Source: Pezicula radicicola
Taxonomy: Eukaryota; Ascomycota; Leotiomycetes; Helotiales; Dermateaceae
Assembly: GCA_003008705.1 (NCBI GenBank)
Contig: PDUO01000078.1
Span: forward strand, 1-64,000
Direction: 5' to 3'
DNA: 64,000 nucleotides
In this document: positions 59,546-64,000 of the stretch, in pieces
Layout: the number at the start of each line of letters is the position of its first letter
Numbering within the stretch: position 1 is the stretch's first letter
Notes under the pieces: generated by a model
Told to the model about the DNA's origin: nothing
Database searches by the model: none
The model's input: the letters and a program-made list of their open reading frames with translations, nothing else
Program-made: the position numbers and the translations under genes

Positions 59546-61294
59546 TCAGCAGGATTTCTTCTAGGGTTGGTGGCTGTAATTTTATATAAGATTAGGATAA
59601 TATTCAGACCTATAAATTACAGATAATAATCAACTAGGTGTAATATTACGGAACGCTACAAATAATCTAGTATGGAAAACCCTAGGAAATAAGTTACTGT
59701 TAAGTGAAGTATAAATGTTATAATGTAAAGCGATTTCAATTAAAAAGATACTTAATTAATTCCTAATTCTCAACTACAATCTTTGAATATAAACTATACT
59801 ATCAGTTCTCAAGATACCGATATAATTCCAGTAGATATTTGTTCGCTAGACTTAAAAGGTTATAGATATAACAAAATTATATAATGTTCTAAGGTGAAAG
59901 TAGTAAAATACAGAAGAAATATGAATTCTCCTCGACAAGAAGAGTAACCTTACATCTTTGGCCAAATATGTCCACAAATTCTTGGCTGATAAGCACGATT
60001 TATAGCTTGAAATAAAGGTGGAAAAGTCAGCTATGGTTGTGATGTAGTAGAATTGTATATCGATAGTTAAAGGAAATTCTAAATACAATATCTAGATCAC
60101 TAAGAAGACGCTTACGAGGAACCGGAACGTAACCCATATAATGCCAACTAACAGCCCTAAGATTGAGGGGAGATATATCAGTTAGTGAACCCATGAACGG
60201 CACCTACGTCCAACTAGGGGGTTGTTACAATTTGGCCGAAATCAAAGGAGAACTCCTTCGACTGCGTCTCTCACTTGTGGCGCAACACTTCTTGATGACC
60301 GTTCTATAGAACTGGTGGCGATTTGAAGAAATTCACGGACAATGACTTTAGGCGGCAGCATAACCACAGCGGATGGTAGATTTAGATCTACCTCTTTTTT
60401 TTCTTCTTTCTATCCTCGATATCTCCGACAACAATTATTCTTCCCGCTTGTCCCTCGCTTGGTGACGACTGGGAAGACATTTCCGCTAGACGCATCGGAA
60501 CTAGGAGCTGTAAGCACCAAGTCCTAGCGTAGTTAATATTGATTGTAAGGGTATATTCGGTTTCTTCGGCCAGACGAGAAGGAGCGCACTCGAGGTTGTC
60601 TTGTGGTTCTTGATGATCGTCTTAATCTTGCAGTGCTGTGCTCTCAGGTAAGAGATTAGTCAGTATCCGGCACCAAGTAGCAGCCGGACATGACAATACT
60701 TGCTTGAACTTGTGACGAGAGGATAATGGCGCCTATATATATTTTGTAGAGTAGCATGCCCAATGCCAAAGTGTCGTGTTGCACGGCGCCCTTCTATACG
60801 AGACCTTGGTGACGGCCAAGATAAATGTCCCCGTGAATAATGTTCCACGAATGTACGAATCCGAGTGCGGACGACATATCTGTGCAAAAGCTTCAGAAGA
60901 TGATGCTATTTATTTCAGTGCGAGCCTGGTAGTGCACTCGGAAATCAAAGGGGCACATACTAAAGTTTCTAGTTATCGTGAGGCCGTGAAGAACTTTTGC
61001 TCACGAAGCCGGTCCTGTCGCGCATACATAACTCCTCGATTTGCGGACACTAAAAATGAAATTATTTCATTATGCTACTGTAGCATTACTAGCATTTTTC
61101 TCGAATCACTCATACAAGCGAAGCACAGTTAGGAGGCGGGTCCGGCTATTAGGTTCTGACTTTGTGTTTTTGACTTTCGGCTTCCGACTTTCGAATTTTA
61201 CTTTACAACCTCAAGATCACGAAGTCATCGAAGTTCGTTGGCACCCTCCTATATACAACGCATTGTCACGGATCGATCTGTGATTGAAAGTACA
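59546..61294. other. Intergenic, AT-rich in its first half
   Basis: Bases 59570-60110 are AT-rich with no frame. From 60110 to 61290 composition is more even, but only short, unrelated frames are seen. Confidence 0.45.
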
Positions 61295-62430
61295 ATGGTT
61301 CCTCCTACTAAGGCTGCTAAGGGAGCCAAAGGCAAAGGTCGCAAAGATCCAACTACTAGTAAGATCGTCAAACCTACCTCCTCTCGCCAGCTTCCTCCAT
61401 TAGTACATGTTCTTGTATCTTGTTGTGTTTATTCTATCGCTAACATATGTGCGAGTCTAACGATGATAATAACAATAAAGATAAAGCCGAGATAACTGTG
61501 CGAAGTCCAATCACCTCTGGTCTTACCGGCGGCAATGTCCCTACTCCCAAGTTAGGTGGCTCTGCTCCTGATGGCATGACACCAAACCGTAAGCATCTCA
61601 GAGAGTTGATTGCAAAACCAACTCAACGTCTTAGCGCTAAGCGCAGTACGCTTAGTTTGGCTGATAATGATAATCTATCGGCGATTGATGTAGATGATTA
61701 GACAAAGCAGCGCAAGTTTGATGCAGAGATTCGGTGGACTACCTTCCTATTTCACAGCAACAAGTTTGGTAAGGCTGTAATCAAGTCTGTCTTCGGTGAA
61801 GACATTGATATACAGTCTGATGATTATCTCCAATTGCGTCAAAAGGTGTACGACAACGACAAGTTATACAAGAATAACATGATTGATCGTATAGTAGTAA
61901 TTTTCTATTTTATAATTAACAAATGCTGTACCCTGCTAATATATTGCAAGGTCCATGTCATAAAGATGATCAAACAGAGCCCGGAGGTTGTTAAGCTTGA
62001 GGGTTCTAAGTTTAATACTTTCTTCAAAAAGACGTTCAATAAGTCGAATTTCCTTGGTGTCTGGCACTACTTGGAGGATTATATAGAGCCTGACTGATGC
62101 ACTGAGCTCGGAAAGTATTATATGAATAGTGAGTTCCTCTCTTCTCGTTCCCGTTCCTGTTCCTGTTTGTATTCCTATTCGTGTTCGACATCGCTAATAG
62201 TTTTATAACCTGCTATATCACCCTGGCTATTAAGGCTTTAGAGCTTACACAGGCACCAAAGCAAACAAGCAAGAATATTCGCTAAGATCTTCTTCATTTA
62301 TACAATAAGCTTCCGACTCATGATAACTTCGAGGATATTAATCGTAGAGAGTTCTTTAAACTAGATAATCGCTATCGAAATACTTGAAAGAGTCTTAAAG
62401 TCCGTGATAACAATGTTCTAGTAAAGGACT
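61295..62430 (+). pseudogene. Unrecognised gene with spliceable introns and RIP-like stops
   Basis: From ATG 61295 a Lys-rich start (TKAAKGAKGKGRKDPTTSK) leads to a 52-bp intron (61404-61455). It then reads MTPNRKHLRELIAKPTQRLS, RKFDAEIRWTTFLFHSNKFG, KAVIKSVFGEDIDIQSDDYL and QLRQKVYDNDKLYKNN. After a second intron (about 61889-61947) comes VVKLEGSKFNTFFKKTFNKS, NFLGVWHYLEDYIEPD. Stops are TAG at 61699 (Gln expected), TGA near 62095 and later TAA/TGA. The frame resumes as HDNFEDINRREFFKLDNRYR. It may belong to a repeated gene family or a transposon. I cannot name it. Confidence 0.4.
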
Positions 62431-62474
62431 TTCGCGGCCTTGGTTTAATCCCCCATTCCTCCTCCCTCTCCTTA

Positions 62475-64000
62475 TTAACAACCTCCCCCATCTCCCCTCA
62501 TCCACGCAAGCACCTCCCTCCCGTACTCCACCACCTCTAAAACAGCCACCCGCTCCCTCCTAATATCTACTAAAACACCCCTCAGTTCCCTTTTCACCAT
62601 TTCCAAATGCTTCTCCCTGATCTTAATCCGTTCTTGCATATCAAAGAGCCCGTTTTCCCTAGCTTAGATTTGTTGTTCAAGTTCGCTAAGCGTTTTAGTT
62701 TAGTTGTAACTGTTTTTAGGGTGGGCGGCGGCAGGGAGGGCGTCCATTTCCGAATCCCCTTATTTTACTTACGTTCCTCCCAAACCTCGACCTATAATTC
62801 AGCAATCTTAAGATTTATACCCGCGAGTTCTGTATTAAGGTCTAGGATTTGACCTCGTTTCTCCTTGATATCGGCCTTAGAAACAATAGAACTAGGATAC
62901 AAGTACGAGTAAAGTTGATAGGTAGTCATCCTTGAGTTTATCTTTGTAGGAATCTTAATTATCTCCTTAAACTCGTTGTCCAACTTAGAATCCAAGTCCC
63001 TCTTCCCACCTTAGGTCCCTCTATATCTTCATCTTCATCTTTATTTTTATTCTTATTTTCAATTCCACCCACCGCGGTCCTAACTTTCCCAATCCTCCTC
63101 AACGCCTTAATCTTATCCCTAACCTTCCTAACAACAACCGGCAAGATCTCTGTATCCTTCCCTTGGCCTGGCCCTTCCCCTGGCCCTGGGTCTTCAACCC
63201 CCTCAAGATTAACGGATCATATACCAACCGCTAGAAGAGCGAAATAACTTCCGGCGACTTGGTATCTAGTGATTCGATCGCCTTGGATTTAGCGTCGTTG
63301 GTGTTTATCTTGCCGTTGGTCTTGTTATTGGTCTATAAAAACTCAACAAGTATCGATTCTTTATCGGCCGTGTTAATGTATATAGGAACGTAGGAACCTT
63401 AAATTAGATTTCTTTAAAATTTTGGATCTTTAATAATAAGAGAAGGATCGATTATCGAGATGGTAGTTTTATAAACATTGTGAGATAAGATAGAAGATCA
63501 AGTAGTCTAAGTTGCTCAAGTAGTTCAACGACCCTGTAAGGAAGTTGGAATAAGTTGATACTTGGTATATTATCAGGGCTACTGTTTGATAAGCCAACGT
63601 ACTGTATTCCAGGAATCACATGTGGACTCGTGTTCATGTTCCCATTGTGCACCTTAATTCCCATGTGCACCATATTTTCCATCTGCATGGTCCCAGCATA
63701 CACCATATTTCTCACGTGTACTATGACCCTTCCTCCTCTTACCTACTCACATTCTCTCTTCGGACCTTCTCGACTTAGACTTCCTTCCCGGTCCCGACCA
63801 GCCTAACTAGCTACTGCATCCCGCACATCACCCTTTTCTCTATCCTCCTTATTATCACCGCCGAAGGTCAATTTCTTCAAGATATCCTCGACCCCCGCAC
63901 CAGGCTTAGCAAGTTCATTAGATCTCCCTTCCAAGACTTCCAAGTCCTTCTCAATAATCTGCCGTTTCGAACTGACGTCCTGCCACCAGGTCTGGGTCGC
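62475..64000 (-). pseudogene. Coiled-coil protein gene running off the window edge, degraded
   Basis: Coding-like minus-strand blocks run from 64000 downwards. The first is DVSSKRQIIEKDLEVLEGRS and VEDILKKLTFGGDNKEDREK, ending at about 63805. A second is KVRDKIKALRRIGKVRTAVG with a KNKNKDEDED stretch. In another frame come SKLDNEFKEIIKIPTKINSR and IKEKRGQILDLNTELAGINL. The last is a heptad-like helix, MQERIKIREKHLEMVKRELR, at 62640-62580. The pieces are split by frameshifts and TAG codons. They look like one gene encoding coiled-coil segments, now broken. The family is unknown, and the 5' end lies outside the window. Confidence 0.35.

Noticed and set aside
63570..63715. Met-rich minus-strand frame with ATGG/CACATG repeats near the right edge
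   Set aside because: It is a short degenerate repeat (GGTGCACATGGGAA-like) rather than a protein I can support.
1..64000. CRISPR arrays, bacterial operons or ribosome binding sites
   Set aside because: No regularly spaced repeats with unique spacers are seen, and the gene structure with spliceosomal introns is fungal.
1..64000. tRNA or rRNA genes
   Set aside because: I saw no cloverleaf with A- and B-box motifs and no rRNA-like segment. A covariance-model scan was not possible here.

Overview
The window looks like nuclear DNA of a filamentous ascomycete (Pezizomycotina). Genes carry short GT-AG introns, mostly 40-70 bp, with recognisable CTAAC/CTAAT branch sites. The gene families are fungal: a non-reducing polyketide synthase, a HET-NACHT-WD40 protein, EthD proteins and fungal multicopper oxidases. 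Long AT-rich tracts hold transposon remains whose stop codons are mostly TAG or TAA where CAG, CAA or TGG is expected. That is the C-to-T pattern of repeat-induced point mutation (RIP). I cannot place the species.

Layout. Bases 1-8.7 kb are a decayed flank: a truncated extracellular intradiol dioxygenase, a complete-ended but inactivated hAT transposon (2041-4942, 8-bp target duplication), a RIP-damaged Fot1/pogo-type transposase and a membrane-protein relic. Bases 9.0-30 kb hold a polyketide gene cluster split by AT-rich islands and small inverted-repeat elements: an O-methyltransferase (-), a laccase-like multicopper oxidase (+), a FAD monooxygenase (+), a small unassigned ORF (-), an EthD-domain protein (-) and a 2630-residue non-reducing PKS (SAT-KS-AT-PT-ACP-ACP-CMeT-esterase, +). 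All but the small ORF are open throughout when spliced. Bases 31-43 kb hold a HET-NACHT-WD40 protein (-), a HAD pyrimidine-nucleotidase-like protein (+), a Nudix protein (-), an amidase (+) and a second FAD monooxygenase (+), all apparently intact. Bases 43-64 kb are mostly broken genes: a CorA-type magnesium transporter, a homoserine-acetyltransferase/P450 chimera, a MaoC hydratase fragment, a Gfo/Idh/MocA oxidoreductase with one stop, a TRI12-like MFS transporter, a CaiB/BaiF CoA-transferase, an acyl-CoA dehydrogenase, a transcription-factor fragment and two unrecognised genes.

How the genes may work together (inference). The PKS has a C-methyltransferase and releases a free acid through its terminal esterase, so a methylated orsellinic-type acid is the likely first product. 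The salicylate-hydroxylase-like monooxygenase could hydroxylate it, with or without loss of the carboxyl group. The methyltransferase could O-methylate the phenol, and the secreted multicopper oxidase could oxidise or couple the hydroquinone. The EthD protein is a small accessory enzyme of uncertain role. No intact cluster regulator or transporter is visible. Only an N-terminal membrane-protein scrap near 15.2 kb could be an old transporter.
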